Source of the DNA: Virgifigura sp964551315
Lineage (GTDB): Bacteria > Pseudomonadota > Alphaproteobacteria > Dongiales > Dongiaceae
Direction: 5' to 3'
Assembly (NCBI GenBank): GCA_964551315.1
Contig: CAZKCM010000007.1
Span: 1 to 64,000, forward strand
Length of the DNA: 64,000 nucleotides
Within the stretch, counting starts at the first letter, position 1; every line of letters begins with the position of its first letter. The notes beneath the pieces are model-generated. The model was not told the origin of the DNA and made no database searches. It worked only from the letters and a program-made list of their open reading frames with translations. Positions 42,232-51,300 of the stretch are shown piece by piece. Both the position numbers and the translations under genes were made by a program.

Positions 42232-42368
42232 GGTTGTCTCCTGGGGCGAGAATCGAAGGTTCGCGTGCCGCCGCGCCACCGCCGTGGCACGAGCGGGTGC
42301 GTCCGGTGTATCACCGGTGCGTGGAGCGCCCGTCCGCTGCCGCCGGACCCGGCGCTCCCCGCGGGGCG

Positions 42369-42545
42369 TCAGCCCGCCGTCCTGACGGCCGGTGCCGGGG
42401 AGTCCGCCTGGGTCGATGGCGTGTCGACCGATTGCTTCTGGACCGTGCGCTGCCAGGCGCAGCCGCCATCGCCGGCCGCCTGGGCGGCGCCGGCCATCGC
42501 CGCGAGGCCGAGTCCGGTGAGGAGAGCAAGCGTCGCTTTGCGCAT
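42369..42545 (-). CDS. small secreted peptide (58 aa)
   Basis: A textbook signal peptide (MRKATLALLTGLGLAAMAGA, cleavage probably after AQA near residue 23) precedes a 35-residue mature part with one cysteine. AGGAGGTGATTC before the ATG is an excellent ribosome-binding site. It heads the molybdenum hydroxylase operon and follows module copy A (42581-42680). No known family recognised. Confidence 0.7.
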   Translation of the reverse strand: MRKATLALLTGLGLAAMAGAAQAAGDGGCAWQRTVQKQSVDTPSTQADSPAPAVRTAG

Positions 42546-42580
42546 GAATCACCTCCTGCTGGTTTGATGCGCGTGCAGTT

Positions 42581-42680
42581 TGGCGGTTGTCTGTCGCAGA
42601 ACTTTGTCGGGAAGGTCCGGCGGCTGTCGCAGACTTTCGCGACGGTGCCGTTCGGCATATCTTGATACAATTCCGGCCCG
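42581..42680. promoter_or_regulatory. promoter-like module, copy A
   Basis: Two TGTCGCAG motifs 33 bp apart (42592, 42625), the first followed by ACTTTGTCG, and TTGATACAATT at 42662-42672, 70 bp after the first motif. Copy B repeats this with identical spacing and no gaps. On the minus strand it lies 47-127 bp before the small secreted protein heading the molybdenum hydroxylase operon. Direct repeats spaced three helical turns apart suit an OmpR-type regulator. Confidence 0.7.
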
Positions 42681-42736
42681 CCGCGGCGATCTGCGGGGAA
42701 GCGGGGCGGTGCGTCGCCCGATGTTCCGCGGCGATG

Positions 42737-42997
42737 TCAGGACGCGGCGCAGTCCGCCGTTTCGGGTCCATGCGTGGTGAGCGCGACGGCGGATTCCGGG
42801 CCGCGTTGCGGTGCGGTCTGGCCAGCCGCCGCGAGGCCGATCACCACAACCAGTGCGATGATCCAGCTCGCAACGACGTCGCGCCAGCCCAGACAGATGC
42901 GCTCTGCGGCCATGCGCCACGCGTCGAACGCGGGATCTCCTCCCGGTCGCGGGCAACGCTTGTCCCTGCGGCGGATCGCCCAAAGTTTTTTGTCCAT
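42737..42997 (-). CDS. small single-pass membrane protein (86 aa)
   Basis: One membrane helix (about residues 43-60, VASWIIALVVVIGLAAAG) follows a basic cytoplasmic half with several tryptophans (DKKLWAIRRRDKR; DAWRMAAERICLGWRD). AGGAGA lies seven bases before the ATG. Module copy B is directly upstream on this strand, as copy A is for the secreted peptide. Function unknown. Confidence 0.55.
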   Translation of the reverse strand: MDKKLWAIRRRDKRCPRPGGDPAFDAWRMAAERICLGWRDVVASWIIALVVVIGLAAAGQTAPQRGPESAVALTTHGPETADCAAS

Positions 42998-43053
42998 GAT
43001 ATCGGTCTCCTGGATTCGTGCGGTCGCGTCCGGCTCGTAGAACCGGCGAAGAC

Positions 43054-43153
43054 TGGCGCAGGTCTGTCGCAGGACTTTGTCGAGGGGCTTTGGTGATTGT
43101 CGCGCGCTGTTGCGGACCGGGCGGCTGACACAGTTTGATACAATTTTGTCGGC
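43054..43153. promoter_or_regulatory. promoter-like module, copy B
   Basis: TGTCGCAG (43065), TGTCGCGC (43098, 33 bp later) and TTGATACAATT (43135-43145, 70 bp after the first). It aligns without gaps to copy A. It lies between the small membrane protein (minus) and the response regulator (plus, 55 bp downstream of the module's TTGATACAATT), so could autoregulate the two-component system. Confidence 0.7.
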
Positions 43154-43199
43154 GCGCCGTGGCCGCGGCTATGCTATCGATTGCGGGCGAGGTCTGCCC

Positions 43200-43919
43200 A
43201 TGGAATCGACACCGCACGTCGTCGTTGTCGACGACCACAAGGACATACGAGAGCTGGTCGGGCGGTATCTCTCGCAGAACGGCTATCGCGTCAGCGCAGC
43301 CGAGAATGCGACGGCGCTGCGCCGCCTTCTTCAGCGCGGCGCCCCCGACCTCGTCGTCCTCGACATCATGATGCCGGGGGAGGACGGCCTGTCCCTGTGC
43401 CGTCACCTTCGGGCGACGACGGACCTGCCGATCATCCTTCTGACCGCGGTGGCGGAGGACGTCGACCGCATCGTCGGGCTCGAGATGGGTGCCGACGATT
43501 ACGTCACGAAGCCGTTCAACCCGCGCGAACTGGTCGCCCGCGTGAAGGCGGTGCTGCGGCGCGCCCACAGCCTGCCCCCGCGCCGGGGCCGTCCGGGGGT
43601 CAAGGCGATCCGCTTCGACCGCTGGACCCTCGATGTCGGCCGGCGCGAGCTGCTCGGGGAGGACGGCGTCGCCGTGCCGCTCAGCACGGCCGAGTTTCGT
43701 CTGCTATCCGCCTTTCTCGATCACCCGGGCGTGGTCCTGACTCGCGACCAGCTGCTCGATCTCACGGTCGGGCGGGCGGCCGAAGTGTTCGACCGCAGCA
43801 TCGACAACCAGGTCAGCCGCCTGCGCAAGAAGATCGAGGCGGATCCCAGGAACCCGGCACTGATCAAGACGCACTGGGGCGGCGGCTACAGCTTCGCCGC
43901 CGAGGTGAGCCCGGCATGA
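43200..43919 (+). CDS. OmpR-family response regulator
   Basis: The 239-residue protein has a receiver domain (VVVVDDH; acceptor Asp55 in LVVLDIMMPGEDG; GADDYVTKPF) and a C-terminal winged-helix domain (STAEFRLLSAFLDHPGVVLTRDQLLD; closing LIKTHWGGGYSFAAEV). The stop overlaps the kinase start by four bases (ATGA). Module copy B lies just upstream, copy A before the molybdenum hydroxylase operon, and copy C beyond the kinase, making this regulator the prime candidate to bind them. Confidence 0.92.
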   Translation: MESTPHVVVVDDHKDIRELVGRYLSQNGYRVSAAENATALRRLLQRGAPDLVVLDIMMPGEDGLSLCRHLRATTDLPIILLTAVAEDVDRIVGLEMGADDYVTKPFNPRELVARVKAVLRRAHSLPPRRGRPGVKAIRFDRWTLDVGRRELLGEDGVAVPLSTAEFRLLSAFLDHPGVVLTRDQLLDLTVGRAAEVFDRSIDNQVSRLRKKIEADPRNPALIKTHWGGGYSFAAEVSPA

Positions 43920-45433
43920 AGTGGTATTGGACGCAAAGCCTGACCAGCCAGCTCATCGGCCTGATGCTGCTCGCGCTCGCCGTATCGCAGGGGATCAGCT
44001 TCCTGATCTATTGGGACGAGCGCGGGCAGGCTCTCCGCCAGGCGGCCAAGGAGGAGTTCCTCGTGCGCACCGCCTCGGTCGCACGGCTCCTCGAGGCGAC
44101 ACCGGCGGTCTATCACCCCGACATCCTTCGTGCGGTGGACACGACCTACACGCGGTTCTGGCTGACGATGGAAAGTCCGGACCGCGTCGCGGCGTGGCAG
44201 CGGGACGCTTGGCGGCGGCTCGGAACGCCCCTGCCGGTGGCCGCTTCGCCCGCTCGGAGGACGAGCCCGACGCTGAGCGCGGAAGCGTCGGAGGTCGAGT
44301 CCTCGATCCTCGCGCCAGAACCGGGCGCGACCGCATCCAGCGCCTGGAGTACGCTGCCGGCCCATGCTTGGCCTCTCGCACGCACCGCACGGTTCATGCG
44401 GCTGGACGATGACTATGGCTCGGGCCTGGCGGTTCAGTTGCAGGACGGCACTTGGCTCAACGCGGCTTTCGCAAAGCCGTCCCTCGGGTCCGCATGGACG
44501 TCGCAATCCACCGTGTCGCTCGGCATCACGGCGTTGGTGCTGTCGTTCATCGCCATCCTCGCCGCCCGCCGCATCGCGCGGCCGCTGCGGCGCATCGCCG
44601 TCGCGGCGGAGGCGCTGGGCCGCGGCGAGGAGACCGCGCCGCTGCCCGAAGACGGGCCGTGCGACGTCCGCTGCACCGCCGTGGTGTTCAATCGCATGCA
44701 GGAGCGGTTGCGCCGCTTCGTCTCGGACCGCACGCGCATGCTGGCTGCGATCGGCCATGACCTTCGGACACCGATCACCACCCTGCGGCTGCGCGCCGAG
44801 TTCATCACGGACCGCGAGATGCGCGAGAAGATCCTCGCCACGCTCGACGAAATGCAGAGCATGACGGAGGCGACGCTTGCCTTCGCGCGCGAGGACGCGG
44901 CCGGCGAAGCCACGCGAACGGTCGATCTCGCGGCACTGGTCGAGAGCCTCTGCGACGATATGGCCGATCTGGGCGTCGATGTCTCCTTCGATGGTGCCGA
45001 GAGGATGCCCTATCGCTGCCGCCCCGACGCCCTTCGCCGAGCCCTCCGCAACCTGATCGAGAACGCGGTCCGGTACGGCGAACGCGCGCGCGTGGCCTTG
45101 CTCCGGTCCGGCGAGTGGCTGGAGATCGTCGTGGTCGACGACGGCCCCGGCATTCCGGATGGAGAGCTCGAGCGGGTCTTCGCGCCCTTCGTCCGGCTCG
45201 AGAGTTCGCGGAGTCGGGCGACCGGCGGTGTCGGGCTCGGTCTCTCCATCGCCCGCACGATCGTCCGCGGCCACGGCGGCGACATCGTTCTGGCCAATCA
45301 CCGCGGCGGCGGGCTTCGCGCCGCCATTCGATTGCCGCAGGCATCGCCCCTGCGATCGAAATTGGAGCGTCACCACTCCACCACCGAGCCCCGGAGCAGA
45401 GCCAAGGTGACGGTCGGGCCGCAACCGGATTAG
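43916..45433 (+). CDS. sensor histidine kinase (EnvZ type)
   Basis: The 505-residue protein has TM1 (about 10-32), a periplasmic sensor region of some 165 residues rich in Ala/Ser/Pro, TM2 (about 198-220), a HAMP linker, and the H-box AAIGHDLRTPITTLR (phospho-acceptor His281). The HATPase motifs are RNLIENAVRYG (N box), DDGPGIPDGELERVFAPF (G1/F) and GVGLGLSIARTIV (G2). A roughly 25-residue basic tail follows. It is coupled to the OmpR-type regulator. The sensed stimulus cannot be read from sequence; neighbours suggest an aldehyde, redox or envelope signal. Confidence 0.92.
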   Translation: MKWYWTQSLTSQLIGLMLLALAVSQGISFLIYWDERGQALRQAAKEEFLVRTASVARLLEATPAVYHPDILRAVDTTYTRFWLTMESPDRVAAWQRDAWRRLGTPLPVAASPARRTSPTLSAEASEVESSILAPEPGATASSAWSTLPAHAWPLARTARFMRLDDDYGSGLAVQLQDGTWLNAAFAKPSLGSAWTSQSTVSLGITALVLSFIAILAARRIARPLRRIAVAAEALGRGEETAPLPEDGPCDVRCTAVVFNRMQERLRRFVSDRTRMLAAIGHDLRTPITTLRLRAEFITDREMREKILATLDEMQSMTEATLAFAREDAAGEATRTVDLAALVESLCDDMADLGVDVSFDGAERMPYRCRPDALRRALRNLIENAVRYGERARVALLRSGEWLEIVVVDDGPGIPDGELERVFAPFVRLESSRSRATGGVGLGLSIARTIVRGHGGDIVLANHRGGGLRAAIRLPQASPLRSKLERHHSTTEPRSRAKVTVGPQPD

Positions 45434-45836
45434 CCGGGCCTCCTTCCCGAACGATCCCTTCGCCATGGTAACACAGGTTGGCGGACGACGAATCGCCGTC
45501 CCGCCGCGCATCGAGCTTGGCCAGGCCGGGTTCCAATGGTTCGTTTGCCCCGTCTTCGACGACCTCGACCGTAGCATGGTTCGTCTTCGCCCCGCCGTAA
45601 GGCTGCCGCCCGAGAAAAATCGTATCAAACTGTGTCAACCGGCGGCTTCGTGACAGCCCGCCCGGATTTCGGCATCGTTTCGACGAAATTCCGCGACGGC
45701 CCCGTTCCATTCTTCACAGCGACGAAAGCGGTTCCCGGACCGGCCATCCCCCATCGGCCGGCACGCGAGGCACCGGCGCCGCTGCCGACGCGACGGCGTC
45801 CTCGCCGGGAGCCCCAGCTGAACAGAGGAAAATGGA
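45434..45836. other. intergenic region between kinase and small lipoprotein
   Basis: This 403-base gap holds module copy C (45611-45705) and no gene that I can support. Nothing else stands out. Confidence 0.5.
45611..45705. promoter_or_regulatory. promoter-like module, copy C (inverted relative to A and B)
   Basis: Read on the plus strand it contains AATCGTATCAA (45618-45628) then, exactly 63 bp from the first base, CGACGAAATTCCGCGACGG. Copies A and B on the minus strand show AATTGTATCAA then CGACAAAGTYCTGCGACAG with the same 63-bp spacing. The segment AACTGTGTCA after the first motif is shared with copy B. The middle box is displaced by about 10 bp. It precedes the small lipoprotein gene. 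Confidence 0.6.
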
Positions 45837-46061
45837 ATGACGTGGTCGTTTGCCCGCGCGCCCGTCACGGGCGCTCACCGTCTCCGGCGCTCCCTCGGGC
45901 GTTTTCTGGGAAGCCCCCTGGTCGCCGCCGTCGCGCTCGGTGTCCTTGTGACGCAGCTCGGCGCCTGTGCGGTTTCGCCGTCCTGGGAAGAGGGCGCCGG
46001 CGCCTGGTCGTCGGACCGGACAGGGTGGACCCGCGGGAACCGCGGCGGTGGTGATCGGTGA
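45837..46061 (+). CDS. small putative lipoprotein (74 aa)
   Basis: A basic N-terminus (about 25 residues) is followed by one hydrophobic segment ending in the lipobox-like LGAC (VAAVALGVLVTQLGACAVSPS); the mature part is short and Trp/Gly/Arg-rich. AGAGGAAAA precedes the ATG. It lies downstream of module copy C and before the TetR gene. Signal II processing is a prediction; the family is unrecognised. Confidence 0.5.
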   Translation: MTWSFARAPVTGAHRLRRSLGRFLGSPLVAAVALGVLVTQLGACAVSPSWEEGAGAWSSDRTGWTRGNRGGGDR

Positions 46062-46151
46062 CCGGCGCTGCCCGGCCCTTCGCCGCGGGCGCCGCGACGG
46101 CTATCGGGGCTCGCCTGGGCGGCCGGAGCAAAAAAAATGCTCCGGGGTTCT

Positions 46152-46165
46152 GGACAAGTCGGTCC
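46152..46165. promoter_or_regulatory. TetR operator candidate upstream of the tetR-type gene
   Basis: GGACAAGTCGGTCC shares GGAC-N3-TCGGTCC with the palindrome at 46826. It is 40 bp before the TetR start, suited to autoregulation. Confidence 0.45.
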
Positions 46166-46204
46166 GGAATGCCCAGGTTGGTGGCCGGAGGAGGAGCCCG
46201 GATC

Positions 46205-46786
46205 ATGGCGAGGCCCAAGGAATTCGACGAGAACGAGGCGCTTCAGAAGGCCCTGGAGGTGTTCTGGCGGCGCGGCTATGAAAGAGCGTCGCTCGCCGAC
46301 CTGCTGTCGGCCATGGGGCTCAGCAAAAGCAGTTTCTACGAGACCTTCGGCAGCAAACAGGCGCTGTTTCGGGAGGCGCTGGCGCGGTACCAGAACGACA
46401 AGCTCGCGCAGCTCCGCGCACATCTGGACGACGAGCGTCCGGCGCGGCAGTCGATCGAGGCGCTCTTCCGCCGCATCGTCGACAGCGCCTGCCCGACCAG
46501 CAATGGTCGCGGCTGCATGAGCTGCAACGAAGCGGTCGAAATGGCGCCGCACGATCCGTCCGTGCGCCGGCAGATCGAGCGGTTCCTCAACGAGACGGAG
46601 CATATCCTCGCCGAGGCCGTCCGCCGCGGCCAGTCCGACGGGTCCATCAGTCGCCGCCACGATCCGGTTCAGCTCGCTCGGTTTCTGACGGTCTGCTCCT
46701 ACGGGCTCCAGGTCATGGCCCGGGCGAAGTCCGAGCCTGACCGCCTCGAGGACTCCCTGGCCGTCATGATGTCCGCGTTGAACTGA
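46205..46786 (+). CDS. TetR/AcrR-family transcriptional repressor
   Basis: The 193-residue protein opens MARPKEFDENEALQKALEVFWRRGYERASLADLLSAMGLSKSSFYETFGSKQALF, the TetR N-terminal helix-turn-helix (recognition helix about 35-50). The ligand domain has a CPTSNGRGCMSCN cysteine cluster (Cys94 in SACP, then Cys103, Cys106), reminiscent of NemR-type thiol-sensing repressors. It precedes an RND pump operon. Two similar palindromes, one before each gene, suggest it represses itself and the pump and is relieved by an electrophile or drug. Confidence 0.92.
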   Translation: MARPKEFDENEALQKALEVFWRRGYERASLADLLSAMGLSKSSFYETFGSKQALFREALARYQNDKLAQLRAHLDDERPARQSIEALFRRIVDSACPTSNGRGCMSCNEAVEMAPHDPSVRRQIERFLNETEHILAEAVRRGQSDGSISRRHDPVQLARFLTVCSYGLQVMARAKSEPDRLEDSLAVMMSALN

Positions 46787-46825
46787 ACCGCGGCGGCCGA
46801 CAAGGCCCCGTTGTCTGCAAATTCC

Positions 46826-46839
46826 GGACCGATCGGTCC
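46826..46839. promoter_or_regulatory. TetR operator candidate upstream of the RND operon
   Basis: GGACCGATCGGTCC is a perfect 14-bp palindrome 167 bp before the chosen adaptor ATG. NemR-type repressors bind TAGACC-N4-GGTCTA-like sites, a related layout. Confidence 0.55.
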
Positions 46840-47006
46840 AAATATGTCGGAAATGTAAGGGGATGATGACGATGAGACGTCACAGCGGCACCGCCGATTT
46901 CGTCTACCCGGCTGGCGCCCGATAGGCGACATGGCCCGCGGCCCGAGCCGTGCGGTCGAACCCAACCTCTTCATCGACCAATCTCTTCATCGAAAGGCAG
47001 CATGCG

Positions 47007-48293
47007 ATGACGCAGGAATCCGATAGCGCATCGAGTGGCTTGCCGGCGGCGCGGAATCGGGCCGCCGGCGAGGGAGGCAGCGGCATCGAGGACGGGCCTC
47101 GGCGGCCCCGAACGGCAATCAAATCGATCGCCCTTACGCTGGCCCTGGTCGGGGCGGGCGCCGCCTATTGGTACTTCAACCGGCCGTGGAGCGAGCCGGC
47201 GGAGGCGGCCGTCCCGCCGGCACCGCCGGTCGTCACCGTCAGCGCGCCCCTGCAGCGCCCAATCGTCGAGTGGGACGAATATACCGGTCAGTTCGCCGCC
47301 GTCGAATATGTGGAGGTCCGCGCCCGCGTCAGCGGCTATCTCGACGCCATCCACTTCGAGGATGGACAGATCGTCGAGAAGGGCGATCTGCTCTTCGTGA
47401 TCGATCCGCGCCCGTTCGAAATCGCGCTTGCCTCCGCCAGGGCCCAGCTCGCCGAGGCAACGGCGCGTCTCGAACTGGCGGACGCCCAGCTTGCGCGGGC
47501 CAATCGGCTGCGTGACACCAACGTCGTGGCCGCCAGCACCTATGACGAGCGTTTGCAGGACAAGCGCGCGGCCGAGGCCGACGTCGAGGCCGCCCGGGCC
47601 GCCGTGCGGGCGGCGGAGCTGGACCTCGCCTTCACGCGCGTCACGGCGCCGATCACGGGACGGGTCAGCCGCAACGAGGTGAGCGTCGGCAGCCTGGTTA
47701 GCGGCGGCTCCGGTGGCGGCACGACCCTGCTCACCACGATCGTGTCGCTGGACCCGATTTACTTCGAATTCGATCTGAGCGAAGCCAACTTCCTCGCCTA
47801 TCAGCGGGCGGTGGCGGACGGGCGGCTCGAATCGACGCGCAACGGAGGAATCGCCGTCCAGGTCCGCCTCCCCGACGAGAAGGATTGGAGCCGGGCCCGC
47901 GAAGGGCGGATCGATTTCGTCGACAACCAGGTCGACCGCAGCACGGGGACGATCCGCGTGCGGGCCGTCCTGCCCAACCCGGATCTCTTCATCACGCCCG
48001 GCCAGTTCGGCCGCCTTCGCCTGCCGGGGTCCGAGCTCTACGAAGCAATCCTCGTGCCCGACAGCGCGGTTGTCACCGACCAGTCGCGCAAGGTCGTTAT
48101 GGTGGTTACCGAGGACGGCACGGTCGAGCCGCGGGTGGTTCGGCCGGGACCCATGGAGCTCGGACTGAGGGTCATCCGCGAAGGGCTCGCGCCGACCGAC
48201 CAGCTCGTCATCAACGGCCTGATGCGAATCCGGCCGGGCATCAAGGTGACGCCGCAGCCGGGCAGCATCGAGCCCGGGCAACCGCAAGGCTGA
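47007..48293 (+). CDS. RND efflux periplasmic adaptor (AcrA/MexA family)
   Basis: The 428-residue protein has one membrane anchor (about 38-57), the lipoyl half-motifs (VEVRARVSGYLDAIHFEDGQIVEKGDLLFVIDPRPFEIAL and LAFTRVTAPITGRVSRNEVSVG) around a coiled-coil hairpin, then beta-barrel and membrane-proximal domains (GQFGRLRLPGSELYEAILVPDSAV). It links the RND pump at 48357 (63 bp downstream) to an outer membrane channel, which is not encoded here. An in-frame ATG 57 bases upstream is possible but adds an unlikely extension. Confidence 0.92.
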   Translation: MTQESDSASSGLPAARNRAAGEGGSGIEDGPRRPRTAIKSIALTLALVGAGAAYWYFNRPWSEPAEAAVPPAPPVVTVSAPLQRPIVEWDEYTGQFAAVEYVEVRARVSGYLDAIHFEDGQIVEKGDLLFVIDPRPFEIALASARAQLAEATARLELADAQLARANRLRDTNVVAASTYDERLQDKRAAEADVEAARAAVRAAELDLAFTRVTAPITGRVSRNEVSVGSLVSGGSGGGTTLLTTIVSLDPIYFEFDLSEANFLAYQRAVADGRLESTRNGGIAVQVRLPDEKDWSRAREGRIDFVDNQVDRSTGTIRVRAVLPNPDLFITPGQFGRLRLPGSELYEAILVPDSAVVTDQSRKVVMVVTEDGTVEPRVVRPGPMELGLRVIREGLAPTDQLVINGLMRIRPGIKVTPQPGSIEPGQPQG

Positions 48294-48356
48294 GCCGGCA
48301 CCAGGCCGGACCGAAGCGGAACCGAACCGGAGCAAAACGAACCGGAGAACGGGGCC

Positions 48357-51300
48357 ATGTCGCTCTCGCACTTCTTCATCGACCGGCCGATCTTCGCGAC
48401 GGTCCTGTCGATCCTGGTCACCCTGATCGGTGGCTTCGCCTACTTCACCTTGCCGGTGGCGCAATATCCCGAGATCGCGCCGCCGACGATCGAGGTGCGG
48501 GCGACCTATCCCGGCGCCTCGGCGGAGGTCCTGAGCGACACAGTCGCGACCCCGCTGGAGCAGGAGATCAACGGCGTCGACAACATGCTGTACATGGTCT
48601 CTCAGGCGACCGGGGACGGGTCCCTCTCCCTCACCGTCACCTTCCGGCTGGGGACGGACCTGGACGAGGCGCAGGTGCTCGTTCAGAACCGCGTTGCCGC
48701 GGCGGAGCCGCGGCTCCCCGAAGAGGTGCGCCGGCTCGGCGTCACGGTGCGCAAGAACTCGCCGGACATGTTGATGGTCATTCACCTCAGCTCGCCGGAT
48801 GGGTCGCGCGACCCGCTTTACGTCTCGAACTACGCGACGCTGCAGGTGCGCGACGTTCTCGCCCGGATCGACGGGGTCGGCGACGTCCGCGTCTTCGGCG
48901 CCCGCGACTACGCGATGCGTATCTGGCTCGATCCCGACAAGGTGGCCGCGCGCGGCCTGACCGCCGGCGAGGTCGTCGCGGCATTGCGCGCCCAGAACGT
49001 TCAGGTCGCCTCCGGGGTGCTGAATCAGCCGCCCGTGCCGACGCCCGGCGCCTTTCAGCTGAACGTCGAGACCCTGGGGCGGCTGACGGATCCGAAGCAG
49101 TTCGCGAATGTCGTCGTCAGGACCGATGCGCAAGGCCGGGTGACGCGGCTCCGCGACATCGCGCGGGTCGAGCTCGGGGCGCAGGACTACAACGCCAACG
49201 GCTATCTCGACGAGCGTCCCGCGGTCCCGCTCCTCGTCTTCCAGCGACCGGGGTCGAACGCGCTCGAGACCGCCGAGCAGGTCCTCGAAACGATGGAGGA
49301 GCTGTCGCGATCCTTCCCGCCCGGCCTGCGCTACGACGTCGTCTACAACCCGACCGAGTTCATCGAAGAGTCGGTCAATGAGGTCTTCAAGACCATCTTC
49401 GAGGCCGTCGTCCTCGTTGTCGTGGTGGTGGTCCTGTTCCTGCAGACCTGGCGCGCCTCGATCATCCCGATCGTAGCGATTCCGGTCTCGCTGATCGGAA
49501 CCTTCGCGGCCCTGGCGGCCCTTGGCTTCTCGCTCAACAACCTGTCGCTGTTCGGCCTCGTGCTGGCCGTCGGCATCGTGGTCGACGACGCCATCGTCGT
49601 CGTCGAGAACGTCGAGCGCAATCTGCGCCTTGGCCTGAGCCCCAAGGAGGCGGCGCACCGGACAATGGACGAGGTCGGCGGCGCCCTGGTGGCCATCGCG
49701 CTCGTCCTTTCGGCGGTGTTCATCCCGGCCGCCTTCATCACCGGCATCTCGGGCCAGTTCTTCCGTCAGTTCGCGGTTACCATCGCCGTCGCGACCGCGA
49801 TTTCCTGCTTTGTGTCACTGACGCTCAGCCCGGCGCTCGCCGCTCTTCTCTTCAAGCCGCACCGCGAGGAAGAAGAGAGAGGCTCGCTGCTGACGCGACC
49901 CGTCCGCGCGTTCTTCCGCGGGTTCAACGCGCTGTTCGAGAAGCTGTCCTTCGGCTATGGCGGGCTGACGCGGCGGCTGGTCCGGCTCTCGGTGATGATG
50001 CTCGTCGTCTATGGTGGCCTCGTCGGATTGACCGTCTGGCAGTTCGACCGCGCCCCCACGGGATTCATTCCGCAGCAGGACCAGGGCTACCTGATCACCG
50101 TGGTCCAGCTGCCGCCCGGGTCTTCCCTTGCCCGGACCGACGCCGTCGTCCGGCGGGCCGCCAAGATCATTCTCGAGACCGAGGGAGTCGTTCACGCCGT
50201 GCCGTTCGCCGGGTTCGACGGCGCGACTTTCACGAATGCATCCAACGCGGGCGCGATCTTTTCCGCGCTGGCGCCCTTTCCCGAGCGCGCGGAGAAGGGC
50301 CTCGACGCGAACCGCATCCTCGCCGACCTGAACGCGCGGCTCGGCGCCATACAGGACGCCTTTATCATCACGATCCCCCCGCCGCCGGTGCGGGGAATCG
50401 GCACCGCCGGCGGCTTCAAGATGATGGTCCAGGACCGGCGGGGGCACGGGCCGGAGGCGCTGGCGGCCGCGGCCCAGGACCTGGTCGCCGCCGCCAACCA
50501 GGTGCCGGGCATCACCGGGGTCTTCTCGCTGTTCAACACGCGGACGCCGAAGGTCTATGCCGACATCGACCGGGTCCGGGCGGAAATGCTCGGCGTCTCC
50601 GCCGGCTCGGTCTTCGAGACCCTGGAGGTCTATGTCGGCTCCGCCTTCGTCAACGAGTTCAACTATCTCGGGCGGACGTACCGTGTCATCGCGCAGGCCG
50701 ACGGCGGCTTCCGGCAGGAGGCGAACGACCTCGCGAACCTCAAGACCCGGAACGCGCTGGGCGAGATGGTGCCGATCGGCTCGGTCGCCGAGTTCCGCGA
50801 CATCACCGGCCCTTATCGCGTGCCGCGCTACAATCTGTATCCCGCGGCGGAGGTCCAGGGAAGCGTGCTGCCGGGATTCTCGACGAGCTATGCCCTCGAG
50901 GCGATGGAACGGCTCGCGGCCGAGCGTCTGCCGGACGGCTTCGGCTACGAATGGACGGAACTCGCCTACCAGGAGAGGTCGGCCGGCGGCACCGGCCTCC
51001 TTGTCTTCGCCGCCTCGATCGTCTTCGTCTTCCTCGTGCTCGCCGCGCGGTATGAAAGCTGGTCGCTGCCTCTCGCCGTGATCCTGATCGTGCCGATGTG
51101 CCTTCTCGCCGCCGTTAGCGGTCTCCTCGCGCGCGGCATGGACGTGAACATCCTGGCTCAGATCGGCTTCGTGGTGCTGGTTGGCCTGGCCGCCAAGAAC
51201 GCCATCCTGATCGTCGAGTTCGCCCGGCAGGCGGAAGAGGCGGGCGCCCCCCTCGTCGACGCGGTCGTCCAGGCCGCGCGCACGCGGTTGCGACCGATCC

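Noticed and set aside
42587..43096. Plus-strand frame of 169 codons downstream of module copy A
   Set aside because: No recognised domain, runs through both small minus-strand genes and the modules, and lacks a ribosome-binding site. A non-coding transcript from the module is not excluded.
46863..46925. A 20-codon frame beginning MMTMRRHSGTADF before the RND adaptor, considered as a leader peptide
   Set aside because: No ribosome-binding site, no terminator-antiterminator structure, and it lies in a likely operator region.
46971..49658. Minus-strand open frame of 895 codons opposite the RND adaptor and pump
   Set aside because: Low-complexity Arg/Asp/Glu/Gly translation with no family signature; the plus-strand adaptor and pump are unambiguous.
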